Source of the DNA: an uncultured Pseudomonadales bacterium
GTDB lineage: Bacteria; Pseudomonadota; Gammaproteobacteria; Pseudomonadales; Pseudohongiellaceae
Assembly: GCA_949372635.1 (NCBI GenBank)
Contig: CASIAB010000008.1
Location: forward strand, 124,001 to 188,000
DNA length: 64,000 bases
Reading direction: 5' to 3'
Shown here piece by piece: positions 1-8,827 of the stretch; position 1 is the stretch's first letter; every line of letters starts with the position of its first letter. Both the position numbers and the translations under genes were made by a program. The notes under the pieces are model-generated. The model searched no databases. It was not told where the DNA came from and was given only the letters and a program-made list of their open reading frames with translations.

Positions 1-32
1 ACAGGCTTGACCTGTGATTCCGGTTACGCACT

Positions 33-569
33 ATGTTTAACATCGGCTCATTCGAAGTCCTGCTGATATTTATTATCGCACTGCTTGTGCTTGGTCCAGA
101 GCGACTGCCTGGCGCCGTGCGCACCACCGGATTATGGATCGGCAGGTTTCGTCGCAGCTTCTATAAAGTAAAAAACGAGATCGAAAGAGAGCTGAACGCA
201 GATGAGATTCGGCGCCAGCTCCACAATGAAACTGTGATGGCTGAGATCGAAGATGCCAAGTCAAATATAGAAGGCGTGGCAAAAGACACCGAAAAGTCAG
301 TTAATAACATCGTGAATTCTGCTAACTTCGATCCGGGAGCCTCTAAAGCTTCAATAGATGGCGCTAAGAAAAATAGCATCGAGGAGAGCTCCGCCGCAGA
401 GTCTCTAGCCAAGAATGATAAGTCGCTTACTGGCGAATTGAAGGATATGAGCAATCGGGTAGAAGAAGTAACCAAGCAAATCTATAGCGGCGGCAAGAAC
501 CCCAAGCTGGCTGACTCTAAAGATTCCACCGGCTCCCTTGATACTAAGAAAGAAAATGGCAATAGCTGA
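33..569 (+). CDS. tatB: Twin-arginine translocase subunit TatB
   Basis: TatB is the membrane-anchored subunit that pairs with TatC to form the receptor for folded proteins carrying a twin-arginine signal. The 178-residue protein opens with the typical short N-terminal membrane helix ([20 protein letters not shown]), then the GPERLP hinge and a basic amphipathic helix, followed by a long charged tail of low conservation from about residue 70. The tail is typical of TatB and separates it from the shorter TatA. The gene starts at an ATG 32 bases into the window, and tatA would be expected immediately upstream, outside the window. Its 3' end overlaps tatC by 14 bases, so the two are co-transcribed and probably translationally coupled. 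Several proteins further right carry twin-arginine signals and are likely clients. Confidence 0.95.
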   Translation: MFNIGSFEVLLIFIIALLVLGPERLPGAVRTTGLWIGRFRRSFYKVKNEIERELNADEIRRQLHNETVMAEIEDAKSNIEGVAKDTEKSVNNIVNSANFDPGASKASIDGAKKNSIEESSAAESLAKNDKSLTGELKDMSNRVEEVTKQIYSGGKNPKLADSKDSTGSLDTKKENGNS

Positions 570-1308
570 AGAACAGAAAGAGTTAACACTCATCGATCAC
601 TTGGTTGAACTGAGAGATCGAATTCTTAAAAGTATAATAGCGATAATACTATTTTTCCTATGTTTGTTTTACTTCTCTAATGACATCTACACTTACGTTG
701 TCGATCCGTTAATCCGGGCCTTGCCAGAGGGATCTACGATGATAGCGATCGATCCCACGTCGCCATTTTTCGCGCCTTTTAAGCTCACGTTCTATGTTTC
801 GTTTCTTCTTGCTGCACCGTATGTGCTGTATCAGCTTTGGTCGTTTATTGCTCCAGGGTTGTATAAAAATGAGAAAAACGTCGCGATACCACTTTTCATA
901 TCTAGCGTTCTTCTCTTCTATGGGGGCATTGCGTTCGCTCGTTACGTTCTATTTCCCTTTGCCTTCGCATTTTTTATATCGGTAGCACCTGAAGGCATCT
1001 CTGTAATGCCTGACATCAATAGCGTCCTCAGTTTCGCGCTTACCATATTCTTAGCGTTCGGCATCGCCTTCGAGGTTCCTATAGCCGTGTTCATTCTGAT
1101 CTGGACAGGTATCGCCGAGCCAGATTCCCTATCAGAGAAGCGCCCATATGTGATCGTTGGTTGCTTCATCGTCGGCATGTTGCTGACACCGTCCGACCCA
1201 TTCACACAGTCGATGCTGGCAATACCGATGTGGCTGTTGTTTGAGGTGGGTATTATCGCCGGACGCTCGGTGAAGAAACGCCAACCTAGGGATGAAGCAG
1301 ACGCCTGA
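556..1308 (+). CDS. tatC: Sec-independent protein translocase TatC
   Basis: TatC is the polytopic core of the Tat translocon and binds the twin-arginine signal. The protein has the family's N-terminal [12 protein letters not shown] segment, six hydrophobic helices, the [24 protein letters not shown] region and the PSDPFTQ loop near the last helices. The ORF track begins at an upstream TTG (538). I prefer the ATG at 556, which has an A/G-rich AAGAAAG stretch just in front and gives the usual MAIAEEQ-type N terminus and a length of 250 residues. It overlaps the end of tatB. No terminator is obvious downstream, and 126 non-coding bases separate it from a decayed metallohydrolase gene. Confidence 0.96.
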   Translation: MAIAEEQKELTLIDHLVELRDRILKSIIAIILFFLCLFYFSNDIYTYVVDPLIRALPEGSTMIAIDPTSPFFAPFKLTFYVSFLLAAPYVLYQLWSFIAPGLYKNEKNVAIPLFISSVLLFYGGIAFARYVLFPFAFAFFISVAPEGISVMPDINSVLSFALTIFLAFGIAFEVPIAVFILIWTGIAEPDSLSEKRPYVIVGCFIVGMLLTPSDPFTQSMLAIPMWLLFEVGIIAGRSVKKRQPRDEADA

Positions 1309-1434
1309 GATTAAGGCTGAAAAACTCTAGAGCAATCTTGGTATTTGGACTGTTCGGAGATCAAGCCATATCTTTGTCGACATCCGTCAGCCCGGAATAA
1401 TTGAGCAAGACTGGAATACTGGCTACTTAATTAT

Positions 1435-2575
1435 ATGAGATTTATCTTGCAATTTTTTCATAGCAGACCTAATGCAGTTAAATACTCTATTTGTATTTTA
1501 TTTATTCTTGCCTTCTTGATATTTATTTTCTTCAGCTTCTCACCTGTATTTGGCGCTTTTCCAGATAAGAATAGTAGAGTAATTATTGAAAATTCAAAAA
1601 ACTTTGTTACTGGAAAATTTCACTACTTAAAATCAAATTATACAAACACATCACATTTTCAGACTCTTCCGATAAGAGCCCAGTATTAATGAGCTGGATA
1701 TCTCCTCCTAGAGATGAAATTCTATAATCTCTCTTCCAACGATTCAATTTCATGGAAATACTTTAACCGAGGGCAAGTTTTTTTGGCTAGGACACTCCAC
1801 ATTACTAATGAATACGGCTGGTTTAATTATAATGACAGATTCCGTCTTCAATAGAGCTTCTCCGGCGCCCATTTTTGGAAAGCCTTTTGCCTATGAGAAC
1901 CAAATAAATATCGATGACTTACCAAAAGTTAATGCTGTCATAATTTCTCATGATCACTACGACCATCTTAATTTCAAGGCAATCAAAGATCTTTCAAAAT
2001 TTGTTGATCGATTTTTTGTTCCATTAGGCGTTAAATCTCATCTAAAAAGAGGGGGGGGGGTTGATGCAGATAGAATCCGCGAGCTTGATTGGCATGAAAG
2101 TGAGGACTAAAAAGATGTTGAATTCACCGTGACACCTGTCCAACATTTTAGTGGTCGAGCGCCGGGTAAAATAAACTCCACTTTGTGGGGCTCGTGGGTA
2201 GTTTCTTCAGAAAAAATAAAGGTCTACTTTAGTGGTGATGGTGGTTATTCAGGAACATTTATAGCGCTAGGAGACCGATATGGTCCTTTTGATATAGCCT
2301 TCGTTGAAGGCGGCGCTTACAACGCAGACTGGTCAGAAGTCCATATGTTTACCAATGAAACCGTTCAGGCCAGTATTGATCTAAAAGCCAAAGTACTTTT
2401 CCCAATCCACTGGTCTAAATTTGACCTATCTATTCACCCTTGGGATGAGCCAATAATTCACTTCTCCAAAGAGGCTGGCAGAAGAAATGTCAATATTTCA
2501 ACGCCAATGATTAGCGAAGTATTTGACTTAACCAACTTGCCAAAGAATCCCTGGTGGGAAGCACTTAGAAATTGA
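1435..2575 (+). pseudogene. Decayed metallo-beta-lactamase-fold hydrolase (NAPE-PLD/UlaG-like)
   Basis: Pieces of one exported or membrane-anchored MBL-fold hydrolase can be read across three frames. The N-terminal piece (1435 to about 1660) has a hydrophobic anchor. A middle piece (DSSDKSPVLMSWISPPRDE) lies in a second frame around 1662-1718. From about 1720 the third frame gives WLGHSTLL, then ISHDHYDHL, the HxHxDH zinc motif. This frame meets an in-frame TAA at 2108, after which the same frame resumes as VTPVQHFSGR, FSGDGGYSG and FPIHWSKFD, all hallmarks of the family. There are thus at least two frameshifts and one nonsense codon. A run of ten G at 2051-2060 sits in the coding region but is in frame. 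The stretch is visibly more AT-rich than its neighbours, which fits either foreign origin or long decay. It is very unlikely to make a working enzyme. Confidence 0.85.
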
Positions 2576-2649
2576 GCTGAAATCGAGTTAGATACCATTT
2601 GGCAAGCTATGGAAAAGGGATGCTATAGAATTACTCAGAGGCATCCCAG

Positions 2650-3087
2650 TCAGACTTTGAGAATAAATGTGACCGGCCCATTGTTCTCCAGACTGACCTG
2701 CATATCTGCACCAAACTTTCCCGAGCGCACAAATTCATGCTGCTCTCGCGCGGCTTGCTCTAACTTGTCGTAGATTGCTTTAGCCTGGCCTGGAGGTTTT
2801 GCAGTGGAGAACCCAGGGCGAAGCCCTTTCTCCGTTTCGGCAGCAAGTGTAAATTGCGACACAAGCATTAGGTCGCCGCCGATATCCTTTAAATCGAGAT
2901 TCATCTTCCCCTCGGAGTCCGCAAAAATTCTATAAGCGAGGATTTTATCGAGTAACTTCTGAGCAAGATTATCGTCGTCTTCTTTCTCAATACCAATGAG
3001 CGCGAGTATGCCCTGACCAATGTCGGCATGCAGCGTCCTATCGATATGGACTTGCGCCCAATTGACGCGCTGAATAAGTGCAATCAC
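2650..3087 (-). CDS. dtd: D-aminoacyl-tRNA deacylase
   Basis: Dtd hydrolyses D-amino acids wrongly attached to tRNA and so protects translation. The 145-residue protein matches the family's full length and shows MIALIQRV at the start, the SQFTLAA motif near residue 78, and the NNGPVTFILKV end that contains the cross-subunit Gly-Pro motif. The start is a GTG at 3085-3087, preceded by AAGGGG; the nearby ATG is out of frame. Its start lies 21 bases downstream of the stop of a deleted prolyl aminopeptidase gene on the same strand. The two genes are commonly neighbours, so dtd was probably the second gene of a pip-dtd operon and may still use that promoter. Confidence 0.95.
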   Translation of the reverse strand: MIALIQRVNWAQVHIDRTLHADIGQGILALIGIEKEDDDNLAQKLLDKILAYRIFADSEGKMNLDLKDIGGDLMLVSQFTLAAETEKGLRPGFSTAKPPGQAKAIYDKLEQAAREQHEFVRSGKFGADMQVSLENNGPVTFILKV

Positions 3088-3108
3088 ATGATCCCCTTGC
3101 TCGCTGCC

Positions 3109-3440
3109 CTAATCAAAAACCTCGAGCTTGTTTGCGATGTCTTGAGTGGCACGTATCAAGGCATCCACAGTTCCGGGTCCAGACGCGGAGTGCCCGGATT
3201 CGCGAACTATATGAAGCTCCGCCTCCGGCCAATGCCGATGCCGATGCAATGCTAGCGCGTTCCCAAGATGACAGACCATATCATAGCGCCCGTGAAGAAT
3301 TCGACCGGGGCCGCCCCATGTACGAACAGGATAGGTATGCCAACGACATTACCTGCTTCGTCGACATACAACTCATGCTTGTCTGTGAGTTTTATCTGGT
3401 GGCGTTTATAGGGTTTGAGCTGGGAAAAGAGAATCTGCAT
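3109..3440 (-). pseudogene. pip: Prolyl aminopeptidase remnant with large internal deletion
   Basis: Read on the minus strand, the first 47 codons give a typical proline iminopeptidase start (MQILFSQLKPY, then LYVDEAGN and IPILFVHG). Immediately after the HG of the oxyanion motif the frame changes. The sequence then reads as the far C terminus of the same family: ILHGRYDMVCHLGNALALHR, ELHIVRESGHSASGPGTVDAL and a stop at 3109-3111. The roughly 200 residues between them, including the nucleophile serine and the catalytic aspartate region, are missing. The junction lies in GGGGCGGCCCCGGTCG near 3305. This is therefore a genuine internal deletion and not a sequencing indel. The product would be inactive. 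The ORF track shows only the first part (3252..3440), and the opposite-strand ORF 3078..3683 is a shadow. Confidence 0.88.
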
Positions 3441-3527
3441 AGGACAGACCTAACTCTAGCTAAAAGGGCATGCACGCTCTTCTACAAGAGCGCGTTTAGC
3501 TGTATTAGGCCAGTAAGCTGCGAGACG

Positions 3528-5351
3528 CTAGCGCGCTGCAGCACCGCGGCCATGACGCTTACGCTCGTTCTCGCTAAGCAATTTCTTTCGCAGGCGAATA
3601 TTCTCTGGAGTCACCTCAACCAATTCGTCGTCGGCAATGAATTCCATAGCCTGCTCGAGCGTATGTGTAGTTGGAGGCGTTAGGACTATATTTTCGTCAG
3701 TGCCTGAAGCGCGCACATTAGTCAACTGCTTGCCTTTGATTGGGTTAACAGCCAGATCGTTCTCGCGACTGTGCAAGCCGATAATCATGCCCTCGTAAGT
3801 CTCTACGTTAGGCCCTACGAATAACTTGCCACGGTCCTGCAGATTAAATAGCGAGAAGCCAAGCACTTTGCCCTTCACCATTGAGACTAATACGCCTCTG
3901 GTGCGCACAGCCAGATCCATATCTTTGTAGTCGCCGTAATGATCGAATACGTGAGTCATTAAGCCTGAGCCCGATGTCATGCTTAGGAACATAGAGCGGA
4001 AGCCGATCAATCCGCGGGTAGGAATCAAGAACTGCAGGCGTACCCGACCCTTGCCATCTGGCAGCATATCCTGCAAGTCTGCGCGGCGCTGACCCAACTC
4101 TTCCATAACCGAGCCCTGATGTTGATCATCGCAATCCACAACTAACGATTCGACAGGCTCTTTCAATACGCCATCTTCTTCATGAAGAATAACTTCCGGC
4201 CTAGAGACCGCGAGCTCAAAACCTTCGCGACGCATGCTTTCGATCAATACGGAAAGATGCAATTCACCGCGGCCTGAGACTTTGTATTTGTCTGGTGTCT
4301 CGCCCTGTTCAACCCGCAACGCGACGTTGTAAAGCAACTCTCTCTCGAGCCGATCCCTGATTTGCCGAGTAGTAATGTACTTGCCTTCGCGTCCTGCAAA
4401 CGGCGAGTCATTTACCTGAAACGTCATGCTGATCGTCGGCTCGTCTACCGACAGAGGCGCCATCGCTTCGGGATGATCCGGGTCGCAAACCGTTTCAGAA
4501 ATATTCAGCTTATCAACACCGGATATACAAACGATCTCTCCAGCCTGAGCCTCATCTACATCGATTCGTTCCAGGCCTAAGTGACTTTTAACTTGGAGGA
4601 TCTTTCCTTTGCGGGAGTGTCCTTCGTGATCGATAATGACTACTTGCTGATTGCGAAACACCTTGCCGCGCGTAACACGGCCTACACCGATAACGCCGAC
4701 GTAGCTGTTGTAGTCCAATGCACTAATCTGCATCTGAAATGGTCCGTCGATAATAACATCTGGCGGCGGAACTTTCGCGACCACTGTCTCAAACAATGGC
4801 TCCATGTTGTCCGTCATCTGATCCATCTCATGACCGGCGAAGCCCTCTAGCGCTGAGGCGTAGATTATTGGAAAGTCTAACTGTTCGTCTGTCGCACCTA
4901 GCTTATCGAATAGGTCGAAAACTTCATTAACCACCCAATCGGGTCGTGCGCCATGACGATCGATCTTGTTTATCACTACGATTGGATTGAGGCCTTGCGC
5001 GAATGCCTTCTGTGTCACAAAACGAGTCTGCGGCATTGGGCCGTCGACGGCGTCCACGAGCAGCAAAACACTGTCGACCATCGATAGCACACGCTCAACC
5101 TCACCACCAAAATCGGCGTGGCCCGGTGTATCCACAATATTAATGTGGTAACCATTCCAGTTGATAGCAGTGTTCTTCGCCAGAATAGTGATACCCCGCT
5201 CGCGTTCCTGATCGTTCGAATCCATCATTCGCTCGACGTTCTCGCCGCGTGACTCGATAGTTCCCGATTGATGAAGCAGCTTATCAACCAACGTAGTCTT
5301 ACCATGGTCAACGTGCGCGATGATCGCAATATTTCGAATCTTCTCAATCAC
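3528..5351 (-). CDS. typA: Translational GTPase TypA/BipA
   Basis: TypA is a ribosome-associated GTPase of the EF-G family that helps 50S assembly and growth under stress, notably cold. The 607-residue protein is full length. It has the P loop AHVDHGKTT, the switch region [19 protein letters not shown], and NKIDR for guanine recognition, followed by beta-barrel and EF-G-like domains and the TypA-specific C-terminal domain ([21 protein letters not shown]). The start is GTG at 5349-5351 with AGGTGGA a few bases before it. It is read leftwards, downstream of thiI with a 204-base gap, so it probably has its own promoter. Confidence 0.97.
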   Translation of the reverse strand: MIEKIRNIAIIAHVDHGKTTLVDKLLHQSGTIESRGENVERMMDSNDQERERGITILAKNTAINWNGYHINIVDTPGHADFGGEVERVLSMVDSVLLLVDAVDGPMPQTRFVTQKAFAQGLNPIVVINKIDRHGARPDWVVNEVFDLFDKLGATDEQLDFPIIYASALEGFAGHEMDQMTDNMEPLFETVVAKVPPPDVIIDGPFQMQISALDYNSYVGVIGVGRVTRGKVFRNQQVVIIDHEGHSRKGKILQVKSHLGLERIDVDEAQAGEIVCISGVDKLNISETVCDPDHPEAMAPLSVDEPTISMTFQVNDSPFAGREGKYITTRQIRDRLERELLYNVALRVEQGETPDKYKVSGRGELHLSVLIESMRREGFELAVSRPEVILHEEDGVLKEPVESLVVDCDDQHQGSVMEELGQRRADLQDMLPDGKGRVRLQFLIPTRGLIGFRSMFLSMTSGSGLMTHVFDHYGDYKDMDLAVRTRGVLVSMVKGKVLGFSLFNLQDRGKLFVGPNVETYEGMIIGLHSRENDLAVNPIKGKQLTNVRASGTDENIVLTPPTTHTLEQAMEFIADDELVEVTPENIRLRKKLLSENERKRHGRGAAAR

Positions 5352-5555
5352 TGTAGTTCCACCTAAATATTTGGCCTACAGCTCCCAGTGGAGAAGTAGG
5401 GTGCAGCTTTGATCTCGTCATAGTTCGCCTTTACAAATATATAGGTAGGTATTAAATAGACTCAGAGCGGCTGCACAAAAGGCGGCGAGTATACACGAGA
5501 AGGCGCCGAATGATTAGTAATCAAGAGGATTTATTTGGCTTTGAGGCGAGTGATT

Positions 5556-7040
5556 CTAGTGTTTTTGGGGCTCTGCCAGCTCCAAAACGGCGACATTCTT
5601 AGAACCTTCATCCATTAAGTTGGCAGCATGGAGGCGGCTCATCATGCCCTTCCCGCAATACAGGAGATAATATTTACTCTTATCTAGATTTGCGAAGCCG
5701 CTACATAACTTACAGAAAGGGATATTTAACTTCTCCCGGGGCTGATTTTCTCCTTCCAATATAAGGGCCTTGATCTCTGCTTCATCAGGATGGCGAATAT
5801 CGATAACAGTACAGTCGCTATCAAGCGTCTCCACGATTTTGACCTCGGCTGATTCCCCATCTGAATCAGCCACTAGGTCAGTGATGAGCTGATGCTTAGC
5901 GCTGCCTGTAGCGGCATCCAAAACAGCGAAGTCGAATCGAGCCTCTTCGCGCTCTATCCGACACAGTTTCGCACGCGTGGTTGACTTCTTCGATATGACA
6001 GCGCAAAACTCCGGTATGTCTTTAGAGAACTCTTCGGTGCCAATTACCCTAGCTGTATCGATAATTTGCTGTTTATCTGTTGTCGCCAACGGTCGTAACA
6101 CCAAGCAATCAGTTACCAAATCAATAACTGCTAGACTAGCTAGGGTCTGACTAGATACCTGCGCAACACTCTCGCCCGTCACAAGCGCCCCTATTTGCAG
6201 TCCCGCCGCAATCTGCTCGGCGGAGCGCAGCATCATGCGCTTTAGGATGACACCCATCTGCGAGTTATCCACCTTCTCCACTATTTCCTCCACCACACCA
6301 TCGAAGGGGACTGAGATAAACTTAGACCGATGTGAGGAGTGAAACTTCATCCACAAAAACAATGCCACTTCTTTCGAAGCAAGTTCATGCGCCCTGCCGC
6401 CAAGGTTAAAAAAACAATAATGAGTTTGTAATTCGCGCTTAACACACAGATAACTAGCAACTGAAGAATCAAAGCCGCCCGAAATTAGAGACACTACCGA
6501 ATCCTGACAACCAAGCGGGAACCCACCTAGGCCGTCTCTTTGATCGCGCACCATGAAAGCTGAGTCATCGCGCACCTCTATTAAAACGGTGATATCTGGA
6601 TCTCTAAGCCGAACTCCCGCCGCCTCGGTCTGGGCGTTAAGTCCAGCGCCAACATGACGCTCAACATCGGTAGATTTAAAGGAATGCTTGCCGTTGCGTT
6701 TGCAACGAACTGCGAAGGTCTTACCCACTAATTTTTCACGGTAGTACTCCAGCGCCAGATCTAATATGGCATCTAAATCCGTGCGGGGATACTTCTTCAC
6801 GTGGAGAAACTTGGCGATACCAGGTGTGCAAGTCAACCTTTCGCTTATTTGGGCTATAACCTCAGGATTATTCGTCGAGGTTATAACTTCTAGATTGTCC
6901 CACTCCGCTACAACATAGACAGCAGGATCAAATTCGGATAGAACCGACCGGATATTCCTTCGTAGCTGACGAATAAAGCGTTTACGTACTGGGCGGGTCT
7001 TAATGGTGATTTCGAGGAAAAGCTTAACCAAAAATAACAT
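5556..7040 (-). CDS. thiI: tRNA 4-thiouridine/thiazole sulfurtransferase ThiI
   Basis: ThiI adenylates U8 of tRNA and transfers sulfur to it; it also supplies sulfur for thiamine. The 494 residues contain an N-terminal ferredoxin-like domain and THUMP domain (about 1-165), the PP-loop ATP pyrophosphatase motif SGGFDSS at about 187-193, the PEFCAVISKK segment with the disulfide-forming cysteine, and a C-terminal rhodanese domain ending with the persulfide loop YCGKGMMSRLH. The presence of the rhodanese domain is typical of gammaproteobacteria. It is transcribed away from the glutamine synthetase gene across a 466-base divergent region, the same neighbour relation as thiI-glnA in Pseudomonas. 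Confidence 0.96.
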   Translation of the reverse strand: MLFLVKLFLEITIKTRPVRKRFIRQLRRNIRSVLSEFDPAVYVVAEWDNLEVITSTNNPEVIAQISERLTCTPGIAKFLHVKKYPRTDLDAILDLALEYYREKLVGKTFAVRCKRNGKHSFKSTDVERHVGAGLNAQTEAAGVRLRDPDITVLIEVRDDSAFMVRDQRDGLGGFPLGCQDSVVSLISGGFDSSVASYLCVKRELQTHYCFFNLGGRAHELASKEVALFLWMKFHSSHRSKFISVPFDGVVEEIVEKVDNSQMGVILKRMMLRSAEQIAAGLQIGALVTGESVAQVSSQTLASLAVIDLVTDCLVLRPLATTDKQQIIDTARVIGTEEFSKDIPEFCAVISKKSTTRAKLCRIEREEARFDFAVLDAATGSAKHQLITDLVADSDGESAEVKIVETLDSDCTVIDIRHPDEAEIKALILEGENQPREKLNIPFCKLCSGFANLDKSKYYLLYCGKGMMSRLHAANLMDEGSKNVAVLELAEPQKH

Positions 7041-7161
7041 CTTGTCTCTATCCTACTCAGTAATCGGCTCGATTCGAGACGACTTTTCATAGATTTGTAG
7101 GTCAGTTTTTCAAGTATCGGTAGGGTCAAGCCATTGCCCTTACCGAGAAATACTCTAATAT

Positions 7162-7208
7162 TGCACTGTTATTGTGCATATATCTCTAATCTGCACAGAA
7201 GTAGTGCA
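7162..7208. promoter_or_regulatory. Two tandem NtrC binding sites
   Basis: Two perfect palindromes of the form TGCAC-N7-GTGCA lie at 7162-7178 (TGCACTGTTATTGTGCA) and 7192-7208 (TGCACAGAAGTAGTGCA). This is the known NtrC enhancer consensus. Their centres are 30 bases apart, three helical turns, so NtrC dimers would sit on the same face and can oligomerise. They lie about 60 bases upstream of the -24 element of a sigma-54 promoter, a classic enhancer distance. Confidence 0.88.
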
Positions 7209-7269
7209 ACTATGTTTTTATAAAACCCGCCTGCTCAGTAAAAACAGGCCTTTGCAGCGGTACCAGTAA

Positions 7270-7286
7270 TGGCATATATTTTGCTT
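7270..7286 (+). promoter_or_regulatory. Sigma-54 promoter for the GSII gene
   Basis: TGGCATATATTTTGCTT has the invariant GG (7271-7272) and GC (7283-7284) exactly 12 bases apart, as required for sigma-54 (-24/-12). Transcription would begin near 7296, giving a leader of about 210 bases before the GSII start codon. The upstream NtrC boxes make regulation by nitrogen limitation the likely mode. Confidence 0.82.
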
Positions 7287-7506
7287 TTGCCCTAGTGCAC
7301 AAAGCAAGCCGCGGACGTATAGTCGATTCTGCATCGGATAACTTCAACACGCAGCCCATTGCCAAAGTGACAGCAAAAACTGGTAGGCTCTGTCAGTTTC
7401 GCCAAGTCGGTATAAGAAGATAGCGCTATACCGCGCGGCACGGAAAAACGAGCACAAGTCATGCATTATCAAGTAGTCGATATCGATTAGGAGAAAAGGA
7501 TAGAAA

Positions 7507-8520
7507 ATGAAATCAAAATTAGAATACATTTGGCTTGATGGCTATAAGCCAACTCAAACCCTACGCAGCAAAACTCAAGTACGCGACAATTTTGACGGCA
7601 CTCTTGAAGCATGCCCCGTGTGGTCATTCGACGGCAGCTCTACGCAGCAAGCCGAGGGCGATGATTCCGACTGCTTACTTAAGCCAGTAGCGGTCTATCC
7701 CGATCCCGACCGCGCCAACGCCTACCTGATAATGACTGAAGTAATGAATGCCGATGGCACACCGCACCCATCAAATGGTCGCGCCACTATCGACGATGAT
7801 GATTCTGACTTCTGGTTCGGTTTTGAGCAGGAGTATTTCCTGTGGGATATCAAGACTAATCTTCCCCCTGGTTTTCCTTCAGGTGGCTACCCTGGCCCTC
7901 AAGGCCCTTATTACTGCTCCGTTGGTGCCCAGAATGCCTTCGGTCGCGAAGTAATCGAAGACCACATGGACCTGTGCCTTGAAGCCGGACTCAACTTCGA
8001 AGGCATCAACGCTGAAGTTGCTGCTGGTCAGTGGGAATTTCAGATATTTGCAAAGGGCGCAAAAAAAGCTGGCGACCAAACTTGGATAGCAAGATACCTC
8101 TTGGAGCGCACAGCTGAGCGCTACGGCTTGGCGATCAACTATGAGCCCAAGCCCCTAGGTAAAGAGCTGGACTGGAATGGCTCCGGTATGCACGCTAACT
8201 TTTCGAACGGCCCTATGCGTGAGGACGGTGATGAGTCAATCTTCACTAAGATATGCGAGGCCTTCAGCAAGAATATTGATAGGCACATCAGCGTCTATGG
8301 CGCAAACAACGATCAGCGATTGACAGGTCTGCATGAGACCCAAGCAATCGATGAGTTCAGCTACGGCGTTTCTGACCGAGGCGCGTCAATTCGTATTCCA
8401 ATTGGCACAGTTGAAGATGGCTGGAAGGGGCGTCTGGAAGATAGACGGACCGCATCGAACGCCGACCCGTATAAGGTCGCAGCAGCTATCATCAAGACTA
8501 CGAAGGAAGGCTTGGCATAA
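7507..8520 (+). CDS. glnII: Type II (eukaryote-type) glutamine synthetase
   Basis: The enzyme joins ammonia to glutamate with ATP to make glutamine. At 337 residues it is far shorter than the usual bacterial GSI (about 470) and matches GSII, the octadecameric/decameric form found in eukaryotes and some bacteria. GSII hallmarks are WSFDGSSTQQAEGDDSD near residue 40, the metal-binding FGFEQEYFLW near 109, GINAEVAAGQWEFQ near 166 and NGSGMHANFS near 228. It lacks the adenylylation loop of GSI. A strong ribosome site (AGGAGAAAAGGA) precedes the ATG. It sits between thiI and ntrB, exactly where Pseudomonas and relatives carry glnA (GSI), and it has the NtrC/sigma-54 control region expected of glnA. 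No GSI is present in the window; one may exist elsewhere. Confidence 0.96.
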   Translation: MKSKLEYIWLDGYKPTQTLRSKTQVRDNFDGTLEACPVWSFDGSSTQQAEGDDSDCLLKPVAVYPDPDRANAYLIMTEVMNADGTPHPSNGRATIDDDDSDFWFGFEQEYFLWDIKTNLPPGFPSGGYPGPQGPYYCSVGAQNAFGREVIEDHMDLCLEAGLNFEGINAEVAAGQWEFQIFAKGAKKAGDQTWIARYLLERTAERYGLAINYEPKPLGKELDWNGSGMHANFSNGPMREDGDESIFTKICEAFSKNIDRHISVYGANNDQRLTGLHETQAIDEFSYGVSDRGASIRIPIGTVEDGWKGRLEDRRTASNADPYKVAAAIIKTTKEGLA

Positions 8521-8539
8521 GCTAAAGCCTAGAGCTATC

Positions 8540-8571
8540 AAAAAAGCCCGGTCAGCTGATCGGGCTTTTTT
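8540..8571 (+). terminator. Rho-independent terminator after GSII gene
   Basis: AAAAAAGCCCGGTCAGCTGATCGGGCTTTTTT forms a strong stem (GCCCG-TCAGCTGA-CGGGC) flanked by A and T runs, so it can act in both directions. It separates the GSII transcript from ntrBC. Confidence 0.93.
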
Positions 8572-8602
8572 GTGCGCCTAAAGATTGCAGCCTGTCACAC
8601 AG

Positions 8603-8619
8603 CGCACTATTATAGTGCA
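8603..8619. promoter_or_regulatory. NtrC binding site upstream of ntrB
   Basis: CGCACTATTATAGTGCA matches the NtrC palindrome TGCAC-N7-GTGCA at all but the first base. It is centred about 118 bases upstream of the start predicted from the sigma-54 element at 8702-8718. It suggests that NtrC controls its own operon. A further TGTGCACA sits at 8657-8664. Confidence 0.75.
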
Positions 8620-8701
8620 TAATTCCCATTTACAATCGCGAACCTACACCCCAACCTGTGCACAAGCCCCATAAACAGTAATCTACTCAGCATTACTTCT
8701 G

Positions 8702-8718
8702 TTGGTTTGGTTATTGCA
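8702..8718 (+). promoter_or_regulatory. Candidate sigma-54 promoter for ntrBC
   Basis: TTGGTTTGGTTATTGCA has GG at 8704-8705 and GC at 8716-8717 with the obligatory 12-base offset, and a good -12 box (TTGCA). The -24 box (TTGGTT) is a weaker match to TGGCAC. With the NtrC box upstream it gives an autoregulated ntrBC promoter. Confidence 0.65.
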
Positions 8719-8827
8719 TAGCAAGAATAAAAGAGGCGTTCGCTATTCGGCCGGCAGTTGTATGGCTCCAGCCCGAGGGTTGAACTAGTGCACCCGGCGC
8801 CTAATCATCGATAGAGAAGTAGTAACC

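Larger units (their letters stand above)
7041..7506. other. Divergent regulatory region between thiI and the GSII gene
   Basis: This 466-base gap contains no gene. Its left third would hold the thiI promoter reading left. The centre carries two NtrC-type palindromes and a sigma-54 promoter reading right, listed separately. The remaining 200 bases between the promoter and the GSII start would be an unusually long leader for a glutamine synthetase mRNA; no clear hairpin-terminator attenuator was seen in it. Confidence 0.7.

Noticed and set aside
1-10. Possible end of tatA (CAG GCT TGA) before tatB
   Set aside because: Three codons are not enough to support a gene call, although tatA is expected here.
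2051-2060. Phase variation by the ten-G run
   Set aside because: The gene also has two frameshifts and a nonsense codon, so changing the run length cannot switch it on.
3078-3683. 201-residue plus-strand ORF
   Set aside because: It is the reverse of the pip remnant and the end of typA, which explain the sequence better.
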